DNA from: Tanypteryx hageni
Taxonomy: Eukaryota; Arthropoda; Insecta; Odonata; Petaluridae
Length of the DNA: 64,000 nt
Assembly: GCA_028673005.1 (NCBI GenBank)
Contig: CM054120.1
Coordinates: forward strand, 75,813,533 to 75,877,532
Reading direction: 5' to 3'
Below the pieces are notes generated by a model. It did not search any database. It worked only from the letters and a program-made list of their open reading frames with translations, and was not told the DNA's origin. Below, piece by piece: positions 16,463 to 27,699 of the stretch (the first letter of the stretch is position 1; each line of letters starts with the position of its first letter). A program made the translations under genes and the position numbers.

Positions 16463-16633
16463 GTATCTTAAAGCGTCGGTATTCTTCGAAAATCTCTCGT
16501 GAAAATAAGCGTCGATTTTAAAAAAGTAATCATCGAATTCTACCATGTAGTAATTTGAAGCGTCGAAAACCTCGCAGAAAAATAAACGCCCATTAAAATC
16601 GTCGATTTCCAAATAAATGAACGTCGAATTTTA
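16463..16633. repeat. Degenerate short repeats with a CGTCGA core
   Basis: The motif CGTCG(A/G) recurs five times in about 170 bp (near 16471, 16509, 16560, 16600 and 16624). It is often followed by TTTT or AAAA. The spacing is irregular, 35-50 bp. A smaller cluster of the same motif sits at 14475-14545. Class unknown. Confidence 0.4.
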
Positions 16634-16639
16634 CCAAGC

Positions 16640-18031
16640 ATAGTCATTTCATTAGCGTGCAAGTGACTCCTTGGATTCTCACCACGCTTTAGAGGATATT
16701 TAAATACATGAGGAACGTGTATATCTACAAATTATTTTCTTTAAAAAGACAATACATGAGCAATAAATTTGACGCCTTAATTAAAAAAGATGAATGGTAT
16801 GTTTATAATCGGCGAAACAGCTCGTGATTATTTTTCAATTCACGCTCACCATTAATTTTTTGTAATCTGGAGTTTTTACTTTAATTTAATTTGGTCATTA
16901 AACTAATATCATCCGTTCCTTATATGGTTAAAAATCTGCCCAGGTCTCTTCTCTAACGATGCTAACTCATCAAAAAGGTTGAGGCTAATCTCTCTTTCGC
17001 ATCTACAGTTAACCCTTCCCTACGCTAAATGTTTTCCACCTCAAAAGATACGTATTATCTCACTAGAGTTCCTTACTCTGGGTCCACATTCATTTCTTTC
17101 TTGCCAACGTGTGGGCACAATCTCCACGTGTTTTCACAAAAAGCGTGAATGTTCGCACGTAAAATGACTGGCATCTCCAATTTATATAGGTTTTAACGCT
17201 AATTTAGAAAGTATAATTGATGATACGGGCGTTTTGGCACCCTTACAAAGGAACTTATATTTTTTCTCTCATCATTGCGGCTTATGGGCTAATCATATTT
17301 AAACTGCAGCGTGCAATTCTAATCTGTCAATCGCTCCGTATATTCCTGGAATTCCGCATTATTTATATCTGCTTAAATATATCCGCGAGTGCAGCAATAT
17401 GTAGTTAGTTATAGTTAAAAATACCATTTCATAATTGATTTGACGAGTGTTAACTACAGCGAATACAACTTGGTACAATCCACGACCTCCAGTACCTACA
17501 AATTACCATTCATGGATGATTTTCATTTTTCATTCTTACCTTTTCCTCCGTTACGGAATGAAAAAAAACACCGAGTTTGTCGGAGAGAAATACCTTTTCA
17601 GAGGTATTCGTCAGTCGCCGTGGAATTCACCATTTACTCCCCATCATCTGCCGATAAATGAAATCAACATCCACCTTTATGCACCTCTGATGCGCATATT
17701 TATCCGGCAGGAAAAAATTTGCCGCGAAAGAGGGGAAAATCGGAATTTCATTTACCTATATATACTGCGCTCGAGGCTATGGATGGAAAATGGAAACTTG
17801 GCGAGGTCGATGCGTGCTCGCATCGGGATGAGATGAAATTGGATAAGGAATGAAATCGAATTATTCATTTTTTGCGCTGGATGATGCTTTGGGATATCCT
17901 ATTTGTTGCCCTTTAATTCGTTCATCTTTAGGAATCCAAAAATTAAAGCTAACGGGCAGTCGAGTCACGATCACTTCCTAATTCCTATTTTTAATTCGTC
18001 TCTCCTTCTCTCTCCTCTCATTGAGCTTGTA
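16640..18031. other. No recognisable gene or element
   Basis: The ORFs at 17440-17836 overlap in two frames and have no recognisable domain. I see no terminal repeats. Confidence 0.55.
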
Positions 18032-18035
18032 TTAA

Positions 18036-18701
18036 CCCATTCGTGGTCAGCGGGAACTATAGGTCCCACTTAATATATTTCAATATAATTTTTTGGGAAC
18101 CGTTAGTCCCAATATAATAGTATTCTGCACTCTAACTTGGAACCTTGGAAATACTTCGAAAATGTTTCAGCTTGTTATCTGCCACGGCGCTCTAGTCAGT
18201 GTGTGTTGAGTGCAGTAGGCGATGGTGACGGTTTTTCTGTAAATTTTCACATTTTAGTGAATTTTTCGGCCGTGGTGAATCTTGGAACCATTATTGATGC
18301 ACATCTTAAAATATTTTCATTTGTTTGTTACAATTGCATATTGTTATTTTTTATTTTAATTCTAAAACATATTATTTCTCAAATATCCAACAGAATAAAC
18401 AATTTCCTCTTATTTTAAAAAAATTGATAGAGTATATGAAAGATATTACTTTTTCCAACACTATTCAAAATTACTAAATGTATGCTTAAAAGTTGTAAAT
18501 TAGTTGTAAGAAATAATTTTGAAAATTAAAATTTGCACTTCCTGAAGTCCATTGGGAACAATAAGTCCCACAATGTTTATTGTATAATTAACATTGCAAA
18601 AATATAGCAAAATGCATCCTTCAAATCCTTACCATTTCCTGAGTCAGAAAACATAATATAATAACTGTAAATTTATAACAAATTATTTGACTTTAAAAGG
18701 G
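18036..18701. mobile_element. piggyBac-like MITE
   Basis: The ends are TTAA-CCCATTCGTGG on the left (TTAA at 18032-18035) and AAAAGGG-TTAA on the right (TTAA at 18702-18705). CCC-starting ends next to a duplicated TTAA are the piggyBac signature. The interior has three copies of GGGAAC-N4-(A/G)GTCCC, at 18052, 18095 and 18554, each able to form a small hairpin. No transposase is visible. The terminal repeats are short, so chance agreement cannot be excluded. Confidence 0.55.
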
Positions 18702-18705
18702 TTAA

Positions 18706-19166
18706 CAGCTTTTTCTCAGTACGAATTAACATTTTGGCTTTCGAGGAAAATAAAAATATTTCAATTTCTCTTCTTGTTCATTAAGCGTCAGAGTTTGTAT
18801 TTAACCGGTTCTGCGCTTAATTTCTGCCGCATTCCATGACTGAGAGACGGCAGTAAAAGCAGACGGAATAATTCCTTCGGATTGCTCTCTTGTTTTTCTC
18901 GTTTTGCCAATTGGCGCTGACATTTCTGGCGAACCACGCAGCCATATATTCCTGTTACCATAGCAATGAAAAATTGAATTAGAACTTCAATTACGGCCAG
19001 TTAAAATTTACATATTAAAAAGGTTTCTGATTCTGGAACGAAGTGAAAGAAAATGCTGGTGTCTTCTCCTCGGATTTGATTCTTGTTAGTGTTTTTACTT
19101 TACGTGCACTTTGCTTCGATAAAATGCGTCCAGATGTCAACTTTTAGCTTTTATGTTTGTCCGTAC
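18706..19166. other. No recognisable gene or element
   Basis: Nothing could be supported here on either strand. Confidence 0.55.
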
Positions 19167-19400
19167 TACATCTACATGATACCCTGCAAGTAACCTTTTT
19201 GGTGGATGGCAGGGGGTGCAGTGCACCGAAGGTCCCTAGTGTACCTACGTTATCTTTTCCTATTATGTTCTCTTATTGTCCTAGGGAAAAACGATCCTCT
19301 ATATCGCTCCGTTCTACAATCAATCTCGCAAATCTTATCCTCTTAAAACGCTCCGTGACAGTTTCTCCGATAATAGAATTTGTGAGACTTCCTCTATAAG
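19167..19400 (-). mobile_element. LINE 3' end (CR1/Jockey-like), minus strand
   Basis: The minus strand carries the family 3' UTR; on the + strand TACATCTACATGATACCCTG and GTGGATGGCAGGGGGTGCAG mark its 3' end. The upstream part up to about 19350 matches the copies at 6370 and 60360. Beyond that the sequence departs from the family and the copy is truncated. The 3' tail faces left. Confidence 0.8.
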
Positions 19401-20354
19401 ATTTTATCTGATTTGAATATATGGTGAAATTGAATATTTCTGTCTCTGCGACATTAACTCGTAAATTCGTTCGCACAACAACTCGTTTATGTCCCAATAA
19501 GATTTTTTATTTCTGAAAAATATGATAGTTCTTTGTCTCCGCAGCATTAACTCGTTAATCTTTTCGTGGAAGTGATTCTACGAAGCATAAGATACGGATC
19601 ATCTTTTCTCCCTATGATATTCGCTATTTTGATCCGATATTAATTAAAGTTAAAACACATCGCTTTTTATAGTTTTAGTAAGCTGTACTTAACATTTATG
19701 ACGAGCAAATCACATAATTCGGTTACTTCATAGTTGGTTGCTCGTCAAATTTCCTTATAATGAAGAGATTAAATTCGACGATGAGTGTACGGTAGTACAA
19801 AGAGTGCCAAAGAGTTTACTTATACTGAAGTAAAACGCTTGAATTAATTGCTCGGAATCATTTCTCTATGCACACGAACTCCTGCGAAATGCATATGGGA
19901 ATTTATTTAACTGACGAAAACTGAAATATAAGAACTGAATTATTTATCGTGTCCGTCGAATATGCTATTTTGGAGCATCTTTGGAGTTATGTAGGAACAT
20001 TGTGCAAATTTAATCGGCCGGAGAGTTTCGTCCGAGTAACATAAAATTATATTTGAACATTTCCTTCTGAATTACTTTGTTTTTATTGATGATATTTGAT
20101 CTGATAAAAGCGTGCAATGTTCCATTGAAGTGTTTTGAATTAACGGCATGCTTTTCCTTAATCCATAATGGAGATAAGGAATTTAAAGTTTTCTATTTGG
20201 TTATATTTCAAATCGTTTATGAATCTATGGCGGCGGGAATTTTATTTGGGGAAAAAATATTCGCATGGGTAAACGTAGCAGTTTTTCAATAAAATATATT
20301 GCAACATTTCTCGAAGTGATTCACGAGAATATTTCGTCAGTTTCCCGGAGCGAG
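19401..20354. other. No recognisable gene or element
   Basis: AT-rich sequence. A 71-codon ORF at 20077-20292 has no recognisable features. Confidence 0.55.
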
Positions 20355-20643
20355 CATGGGTCGGCGACCTACGGCCCGCAAAGCTACAAAGATAGAGCTA
20401 CCCTTGGAATTATATGTCATATTTAGTCATTGTCAATTATTATATAAAACCGTCTCTGGTGAAGATTTATCGCCAATAAATTATTAAGGCTTGATTTTCA
20501 CTAAAATGATTCAAAATAATCTATGTAATGACCTACGTAAACTCTTTTTTGGCCAGCCGATGTATTCGCGACCTCGAATGCGGCCCCGGATACATTCGCA
20601 ACTACAAATGCGGCTCACTATATAGAAAAGTTTGCAAACCGAG
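20355..20643. mobile_element. hAT-type MITE (Charlie-like ends)
   Basis: The left end CATGGGTCGGCGACCTACGG, followed by CCCGC, is close to the common hAT end CAGGGGTCGGCAAACTACGGC. The right end GAAAAGTTTGCAAACC is roughly its inverse. GC-rich blocks with ATGCGGC flank an AT-rich interior. No clean target duplication was found. A related fragment lies at 6795-6885. Confidence 0.55.
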
Positions 20644-20649
20644 AATTTA

Positions 20650-21921
20650 AGAAAATCATAAAATGAGGCATTAAACTTTGTCTCAAATATTAATCGAGCG
20701 ATGAATTTTGTGACGTAACGTCATACGGTGTCTTTCTCGATAATATGTGCTCAAACGATGCGTTTACATAACACGTTTAAGAACTCGAATTTTGAAGCCG
20801 AAGAATTTCATTCCCTCCTGCTAACCTTTTCCCGGACGATAGGAATAATACATGGTGTTCACTCCTGGCCGCAGTACGTTTCCACGATTTTTTTTTTAAT
20901 TTTCCGAGTGACTCGATGAGTGCGACTGGTTTGTCCGACATCAAGGATTAGAGGCCGGCTCTTATCGCTCAGCAACAGAGCCATGATGTTATGGCAGAAA
21001 TCCTCCCAATTCTCTGACCACTAACTCCTAACTCAGCCATCCTCAAAAATTTAATATATTCTTCCCATAATTCCCTCTTTATTACTTCCTACGTCTCTCT
21101 CTCTCTCTCTCTCTACCCCGATCATTTCATTAGATTAGCTCATCCCCTATAATTCTTTTGAAATCGCGCCGTTTTTATAGGCGGTCAAACTTTCGATTAG
21201 TCGAAGTAGACACTTTTCACATTCCTAGACATTACGTAAAATGAATTCCTATAACTTGAAGTTTGGATTATGCGAAACTTTTGTCTACTCTTCGAGTTAT
21301 AGAGGTTCGACTTTGTATTCTTTCAATATACGCCCTTTGCATAACTCGCATTTTCTCCTTTTTCCGCTTCATCCACACCTCATATTCGGGTCCATTCCCA
21401 TGAATCTCTCCGTCCCTCCTTGCATATCATCCGCTCCTTCGGAACGCTATACGGCGATTTCCCGATAGCCTCCGCAGCCTCTTTCTCAATCTGGGACGAT
21501 TGTCGACCCTTTATAATAATGTACGTTAGCGAAGACGTATATCTATATACCTATCTCAAACCACCCATCTTCCAATTTACGAATTCTAACATGTCCATCA
21601 ATCTCCCTCATCCGTCAGCCTCGCTCTGACTCACTTCTTGTGACCTCCTTTCTTCCCATCCAACTCTGCGTATATACATTCCTCCAACTCTCTATCCATC
21701 TTAATCCATTATACGCTCTTTTCAACCATCCTTTTCAAATGCTCCTTCTCTGTCGTTCTGTGCGATTCCATCTCTTCTGCGTGTCATGTAAAAAAAATCG
21801 ATGCAGCGTAAATTGCAGAAATTTTCTCATCCGTACCCGTTTGGCCCATTTCACTGCTAGCATAATTACATATACATATATATATATACATTACATATAT
21901 TTACATAAATGCAAGTAGAAA
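20650..21921. other. No recognisable gene; contains a (TC)n tract
   Basis: A (TC)n run of about 11 units lies at 21093-21114. The surrounding 21240-21830 stretch is pyrimidine-biased, which opens several overlapping ORFs without recognisable domains. Confidence 0.55.
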
Positions 21922-22330
21922 CGATGATGCTCTTAAGAGCGGAGTGAGCTTGGCCGTAGATGGGCGTCACGTTTGTTGAGTTATAATGCCAATGGACGCT
22001 ATGAAAACATTTTTTGAGACATGTGGGATTGTTTATGATATTTAGATATATATCGGGAGTAATTTTAATCGCAACAAGTGCCGCCATTTTTGAGTTAATC
22101 GACATTTCTGTGAAAATCGGTGCGAATAAATTACTCTCCATTGTAGTGCGATATGGTCCATTTCACTGGATAATACTCTATGTAAATACGAGGTTTCATT
22201 AGATCTTGGCTAACTATTTAGTCCCTATGGACGCGTATATGCTACAAATTACGGACAAAAATGGCAAAAAACGTTTTCGGACTATTGGTCACCCAAAATG
22301 TGCATACTCCTCTAAACTTCTAAGGCGAAT
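21922..22330 (+). repeat. Dispersed repeat B, copy 1
   Basis: Aligns with three pieces of 40236-42005. Shared phrases include GATGCTCTT, TATAATG(C/T)CAATGGA, TTTTTGAGT, GTGCGATATG(G/T)TCCATTT and TTTTCGG..GGTCACC. Comparison with the interrupted copy shows that this one is uninterrupted. No coding potential or terminal repeats are visible, so its class is unknown. Confidence 0.65.
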
Positions 22331-22339
22331 TATTTCTCG

Positions 22340-24244
22340 ATCACAGTGCTTTTTATATAAATCGTACATGAGAACGTATAGCACACACGTACATACAGAC
22401 ACACAAGTGTGTCAACAAACAATGACACAGATCGAATTTCATGTATTTAACGGTACCTTTCAAGAACAAACTTTGTCATTTGCCCACATAATCTCTCTGC
22501 ACACTGATGCACTTGTCCCTTCTTGCTACAAGTTCTTTAATCCTCACAGAAAAAAATTCTTTGAACTGTTGTTGCAGAACAGATTTATATAGTTCCGACA
22601 ATTCAAATGTTGAATAACAAAGTATCAGCCGAAAAATACATGGAACATTTAATAATTGAAGGCAGAAAGGAGAAAGGTTAATCCCCTACCGAGGTTTTAA
22701 TAAGACATTCTTAAAAATCAAGCAAGAAAATGTTAGAATTTTGTTGAATTACGTAGTCTTTATGTGTGAGTTGACATTTTTATGTTTATCTATCGCACTG
22801 CTTACCTATTAAGCGTTTTCATTATGATGTTCTTTTAGTGCAACTTGGAAAAATGAATGGTTCGCAAACATACGTTATAGGAACATTTCACTGAAGGTGC
22901 TCTTCTCCCATCGTAAATGTTGGAAGTCCTCTGTTGATTACGCCGGTAGTCAGAAATATTTTCAATGGCTGTTGCTAAAATGATTTCCACTGCATATTAC
23001 AACCTGTTATAAAATATGTTATTTACTTGGTAACATAACAAACGATAAATTTCTTTAGCATACAAGAATCGATTGCCGCACGCAGAGATTAAACGCCCTT
23101 GATTAGAAAAAGCTGTCGATTATGTCTGGTTGTCTCTCCGGAAGCGCTTAATATTTTTTTTTAAATAGGTTATGGCGCCAGCAAAGAGCTCTATCTTTTT
23201 TTCCCGAATAAAAACTAAATATATTCCAAAAATAGCATTGACTAATGAGTTTTGTTTAATGACACAATCTCCCATACAGAGTTGATTCACATAAAGCGGA
23301 TCGGAAATTTGTAATTTGTCCGTTTGACGTAACCACCGCATCATTCGAGTTGATACCATATTGGTTTTCCTAAAAAATCCCGAAAATTAAAATTAAAATG
23401 AAATATTTCCAATTTTTTTCCTCCACGATAATTGTGTGTGCAGTTTCAGATTTATTGCGTATTCTGTGTCGGTGGTTTCCGAATTAATGCGATTCGATCG
23501 GATTTGAATGAATATTCTTGTTCCGGGTCCGAGATAAAAAAATGTAAAATCCAGTTTTACGTTGTTTGTTTGGCAGTCTGGATGTGATGGACACGCGGAC
23601 GCATCCCGCCCTCGCGCCATTGGTCGCTCTTTCACGAGATAGCTCAGTTTTATTCCCGGACCTCGTTCGTTTCTTATCTCTTGTTGCGTTTCCATCGGCA
23701 GAGCGAGTCACGCTTTCCAACTGTTTACTCGCCCACCAGCATCTGTGTTCTGTGGTTGCCTCTGCTCTGCGCAATTTCCGTCACATCCGGGGGGGATGAG
23801 GTGTCGGCCCCTGTTTTTGGAATTGAAATTCGTCCTCGCATAAACATTCGGTATTTTTGCTTGATGATATCCCTTCTGTGGCCAAAAATTTACCTTGAAA
23901 ATAAAATAATTTAAGAGCTAACGAACCGATTATATGAAACCTTTTGACGATATGGACTGATATTTAAGCGTTTATACCCTCCTTTATCTCTAGATTAAAA
24001 TTTCGTTGGCTGCTGAAAATGAAGTTGTTTTAAATTGAAAACAGCACATAGCTTGATGAATCTTCGGAGAAAATGTGAGAAATGTACGACTGTTATTCTA
24101 GAAATTTTTAGGAATTTTGCGTAAACTACTTGATAAATTCGAATCCACTGCATTGAATAACTTCCAGTCTGACCCAATTTTGCTTCATGAGCAGGAAATA
24201 AAAAATAATATTTTAAGTACTTTGATGTATAGTCTCAAAGAGAG

Positions 24245-24245
<1 letters not shown>
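22340..24245. other. No recognisable gene; CpG-rich patch at 23540-23830
   Basis: The patch at 23540-23830 is clearly richer in G, C and CpG than its flanks and includes ATTGG (inverted CCAAT). Open frames there overlap in three registers with no recognisable domain. It could be a regulatory or first-exon region, but nothing in the sequence decides this. The rest is featureless. Confidence 0.45.

Positions 24246-24296
<51 letters not shown>
24246..24296. repeat. Compound (TG)n(TA)n microsatellite
   Basis: About 6 TG units followed by about 19 TA units. Confidence 0.95.
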
Positions 24297-24299
<3 letters not shown>

Positions 24300-24940
24300 A
24301 CACACACAACATTCTTGTAAGTATTCAGTTTTTAGGTGGGAAAGAAATGGCTTTAACGTTGACTGGGTTTAATTCAACGCGACCTTTGCCATCGATAAAA
24401 AAAAATCCATTGGATTGACTTTCAGCAAAGATGTATCGGTGTTTGTCTCCGGCAGGCTTGAAAGATAAATGATTCCTCACTAATCCACTGCAGTTTAGAA
24501 AGAGCAGCGGCGGGCTGAGCGGTTAAAAAAGATTTATTTTATTTTCTGTGCCAACCGCAGACGAGATTGGGAATTTAGGGACTGGGAAAATCCTAGCCTA
24601 GTTTTGTATCGATTATGCGCTCCATTTCGTCATTTATCCTGCAAGGGTGATCTCATAGGGTGCATATCTAATCTAAACGCTGAAAATAGGTCTATTTATT
24701 GAATGTCTATTAGCTCGGTTTAGACTGAGTTTTGAATTTCAGTTGAATAATTTATTTAGCATATATTTACTTATATTAATTTATTCATCTAGTATTTAAT
24801 GTTATATTGTATGGAAATTGTTCAGTGATTCCCGCTTTAATTATTTGTTTTTTTCAAATGTCTACGCCTGAGAACCGTTTTACGATCCGTATCCTTCAAA
24901 TGGTAATATATTACGTAAAGGTAATATACTTGAGTGAAGC
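24300..24940. other. No recognisable gene or element
   Basis: Nothing could be supported before the hammerhead-like motif. Confidence 0.5.
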
Positions 24941-25030
24941 GTTCTCGGGTTCCTGAAGATGGCGACAGAAACAGTCACCGAAACGTTGGCAGAAATCGTC
25001 GAAACGACCCGGCTAGTAACCCGAGAGCGC
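24941..25030 (+). ncRNA. Hammerhead-ribozyme-like motif of a Penelope-type element
   Basis: The elements of a type I hammerhead occur in order. CTGAAGA (24953-24959) is followed by stem II GGCGAC/GTCACC with one mismatch (24961-24966, 24974-24979) and GAAA (24980-24983). Stem III is ACG/CGT (24983-24985, 24997-24999), with the predicted cleavage after C25000. Stem I is TC/GA plus CGGGT/ACCCG around a 4-nt asymmetric loop (24946-24952, 25001-25011). Hammerheads of this sort are known in Penelope-like retroelements. The base after CTGAAGA is T and cannot pair normally with C24979, so activity is uncertain. No Penelope protein is present nearby; this would be a terminal fragment. Confidence 0.55.
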
Positions 25031-26639
25031 ATCACTTACAGTATACGCTGGGAAAGCACCAAGCCTCTCCTCGTAATATACTTGGTTTGCTGAACCCTCT
25101 ATATTGTCTTTTATTTTAACGAAGTACATTTTAACTAGGGCGGCCTGACATGAGTTCCTTTCCGCCGAGCAGATGCTAAAAGCAAGTTTATTTTTCTTCT
25201 TTCGGTTTTCGTGATTTTTTCACGTTTCAGCTATTTAGAGAGCAGTAATTAAACTCAAACTCTATTTCTTAGTATTTCCAAGTGTTTTAAATGATCATCT
25301 CCATGACTTTTTTCATGCTTTCTTCCTACCTAAATTACTTCAAATAAGCATCCCAAGGGTGTATTTATATATGGCTATTCTCACATTTCATTTATAATTC
25401 CCCCCCCCCCTGGAGAGTGCGGTTTTTACTTTAATTTTCCAGTAGTAAATGAGCTCGTTTTAAATGTATTTTCGGATGAATGCGTTTAATTGGAAAAAAT
25501 TTGTGCAGGCAAGCTCCGTTATTTCACGCCGGATTTGAGCAAACTTTTTGCGACTCTTTCTGTAATTGCATATCATGTAACCAAATAGATCATTGAGTGC
25601 GCTACATTGGTCATAAAATTGATTGGTTATTACTGTTTGGAATTCATTTCTTTTATCCTGAAAATTTATAACCTGCCACATTTAATAAAAATGTATGGGT
25701 CCCACCGGATTTTGCATGATACCAAAAAATTCAAAGTTCACATTGAAATTTTAAATTATTTCATTCGCCAAATTTTTTATTACTTCATTGACCAACATTA
25801 AAATGCGACCAATAGATGGACATATTTTTCCTAGACCAAATAAATTAAATCTTGAAACATTTTTTCTTGTTTACTGCGCTTTTTGAGGTGAAGTATGGAT
25901 GGTCGTTGTGTGTGCGCGTGAAATCTTCCTTCATAATTGCGGTTTATGTACCTGGCACCCAACGTCGTGATTAGATGTTCTGTGTACGTGTAAATACCAC
26001 AGTTAATACATGGACGCATTGAGGGAATAAAGCATTTCCGCTAATTTTGTTTGAGAAATAATCGCGTATCTAATAAGGCTACGAGCATTTCCAGGTCAAA
26101 ACATTCGTCCGGTAGTATTTGGTCGCGGTCTTTCTTTGGTAAACATGAGGTAGTATCAAACAAACACGAAGGACGGTCGACGCTACCAATATTTGATCAA
26201 AATTTATCCTGATGCATTTCTGTTACACGTAGCTATGGAAACATAAGCCTACATTGAGTTCTGACCAATCATCAGAGGGGGCAACGTTGCCAATTTCTAC
26301 ACAAAAAGGGACCGAAGGGAATGGCAGGGACCGAGTAATGAAGGATGTGTCAACGTTACTGTTTAATAATTAGCTAGATCATTTTTCGACAGCTACTGCA
26401 CTCGTAATTTTTCTTGGTTGTCAGATTACAAGTTTGATTTCCTCTATTATTACAGCGATTTTGAATCGTAAATGCTCGCATACTTGCATGGTAAACTTTT
26501 ATGTTGCGTCAATATTACTTTCCGATTAATCGATAAAAACAATGCTGATGTATTTAAATGATATTCATAAGCCCAATATCAATGTAACGATCTTGCTTAA
26601 AAAATTAATAACTCTATATCGCTGTTCTTTGTTTTCCAG
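25031..26639. other. No recognisable gene; likely intron if the exon at 26640 is real
   Basis: AT-rich, with a poly-C run at about 25400-25410. The last 30 bases form the pyrimidine-rich tract of the acceptor of the exon that follows. Confidence 0.5.
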
Positions 26640-26922
26640 GCTGACCACGGGATGGCCGGGGTCCTGTCGATTCAGACACACCCTCACACTCCTCGCCGCT
26701 CATTGGAATCGGAGTTTATATCGCAAGCGGCTGGTTCATCGCACCAGAAATCCACCCTGGCCGCAAGTGCCGCGTCTACTCCGGGACCTTCTACTTCGGG
26801 CCTGGGGCCCGCTCTCTGCCTCAAGCAGATCCGCTCGTTTGGAAGGCAGGGGTCGGACGAAGCGAGAAGGCGCCGGGACAGCTTCCTCTCTGTGGCACCG
26901 GCGGCTTCAGGATCTCATCTCA
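26640..26922 (+). CDS. Probable protein-coding exon, protein unidentified
   Basis: A GC-rich, fully open 283-bp segment in an AT-rich setting. It is bounded by a pyrimidine tract ending TTTTCCAG (acceptor AG at 26638-26639) and by the donor CA|GTGAGT (26923-26928). If read through the whole exon it starts in phase 0 (Ala-Asp-His-Gly-Met) and ends after one base of the next codon. Met at 26652 sits in a reasonable initiation context, so this could also be a first coding exon. The product is rich in Ser, Ala, Pro and Arg with no membrane segment. It contains TPGPSTSG, IRSFGRQGSDEARRRRDSF and a possible PKA-type site (RRDS). It looks like a disordered, perhaps alternatively spliced, region. I do not recognise the gene, and no other exon of it is seen in the window. 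Confidence 0.6.
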
Positions 26923-27071
26923 GTGAGTGAATTCGACACATCGTCGCAATTTAGTCGACGAAAAGGTTTTACGGATGGGTTTTTTTCCACGCGTCGGAAT
27001 CCATATTAGCAGTGAAGGGCTCTGGAACGTGATTTTGTGTTTATTTGCGACGATTTCTATTCTACCTCTAC

Positions 27072-27250
27072 AGGTTACCCTGCAATTCACCTAATTGGTG
27101 GGTGGCAGGGGGTGCAATACACCAAAACCTATCAAAAGTTTATCTATCGCAGGTCGAAATTTTCTATTGTGATCTCGTATTGTCCTCGGAAAGAACGGGC
27201 CGAGATAACGCTACAATCCTACAGTCCTACAGTTCAAATCCCTCAATAAT
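27072..27250 (-). mobile_element. LINE 3' end, divergent subfamily, minus strand
   Basis: On the + strand it reads TACCCTGCAATTCACCTAAT, TGGGTGGCAGGGGGTGCAAT and ATTTTCTATTGTGATCTCGT. This is the same 3' UTR plan as the main LINE family, but it shares diagnostic changes with the copy at 52470-52730. It is strongly 5'-truncated. It lies about 150 bp downstream of the putative exon. Confidence 0.75.
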
Positions 27251-27399
27251 GAGGTGATGCTTTCCTTATGTTCGTACTTTTGTTTTACGAAGGAATCCTT
27301 CAAAGTGCGCTTTCGAGAATTCTCTTTCTGGTCTGTTATGTAGCGTGATGGAATCTATGAGTGATTCAAGATCAAGCACTTAAAAAAGACTTGTCTCGA

Positions 27400-27490
27400 G
27401 TATCTCCAAAAGCCAAAACAAGATTGTAAAAATATATGCGTGTTTCGGCTATAACGCAGCCGTCTTCAGTGGTAATTCACCAAAAATAGA
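27400..27490 (-). repeat. Penelope-type CTGAAGA/GAAA motif, minus strand
   Basis: On the minus strand CTGAAGA (27469-27463) is followed by a 4-bp stem GGCT/AGCC closing a 7-nt loop, then GAAAC (27446-27442). This matches the core layout at 24953 but in the opposite orientation. Convincing stems I and III were not found, so this is only a partial hammerhead-like core. No protein remnant was identified with confidence next to it. Confidence 0.4.
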
Positions 27491-27699
27491 ATCTTGTTTT
27501 TTATAACCTTGTTATGATTATTGGATATACCTGAGGCAAGTATTTTTCAAGTGCTTGTTCCGGAATTGTTTCAGCCATAAGACAAGCTCGATAATTCCCT
27601 GTTGATTCTATGAGAGACGAAAGAAAACTTGCCTTTCGGACTCTGTACGAAAATCCGCTCCTGTGGGATTTCGTTAATTTAGATCTCATCACATTAGAA

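Noticed and set aside
17447..17836. 129-codon ORF with FRGIRQSPW, resembling a plant AP2 motif
   Set aside because: Only a chance match of a few residues; the rest of the domain is absent and the setting is animal repeat-rich DNA.
22206..22592. 128-codon ORF
   Set aside because: It starts inside repeat B and the frame is not kept in the second copy, so it is probably not coding.
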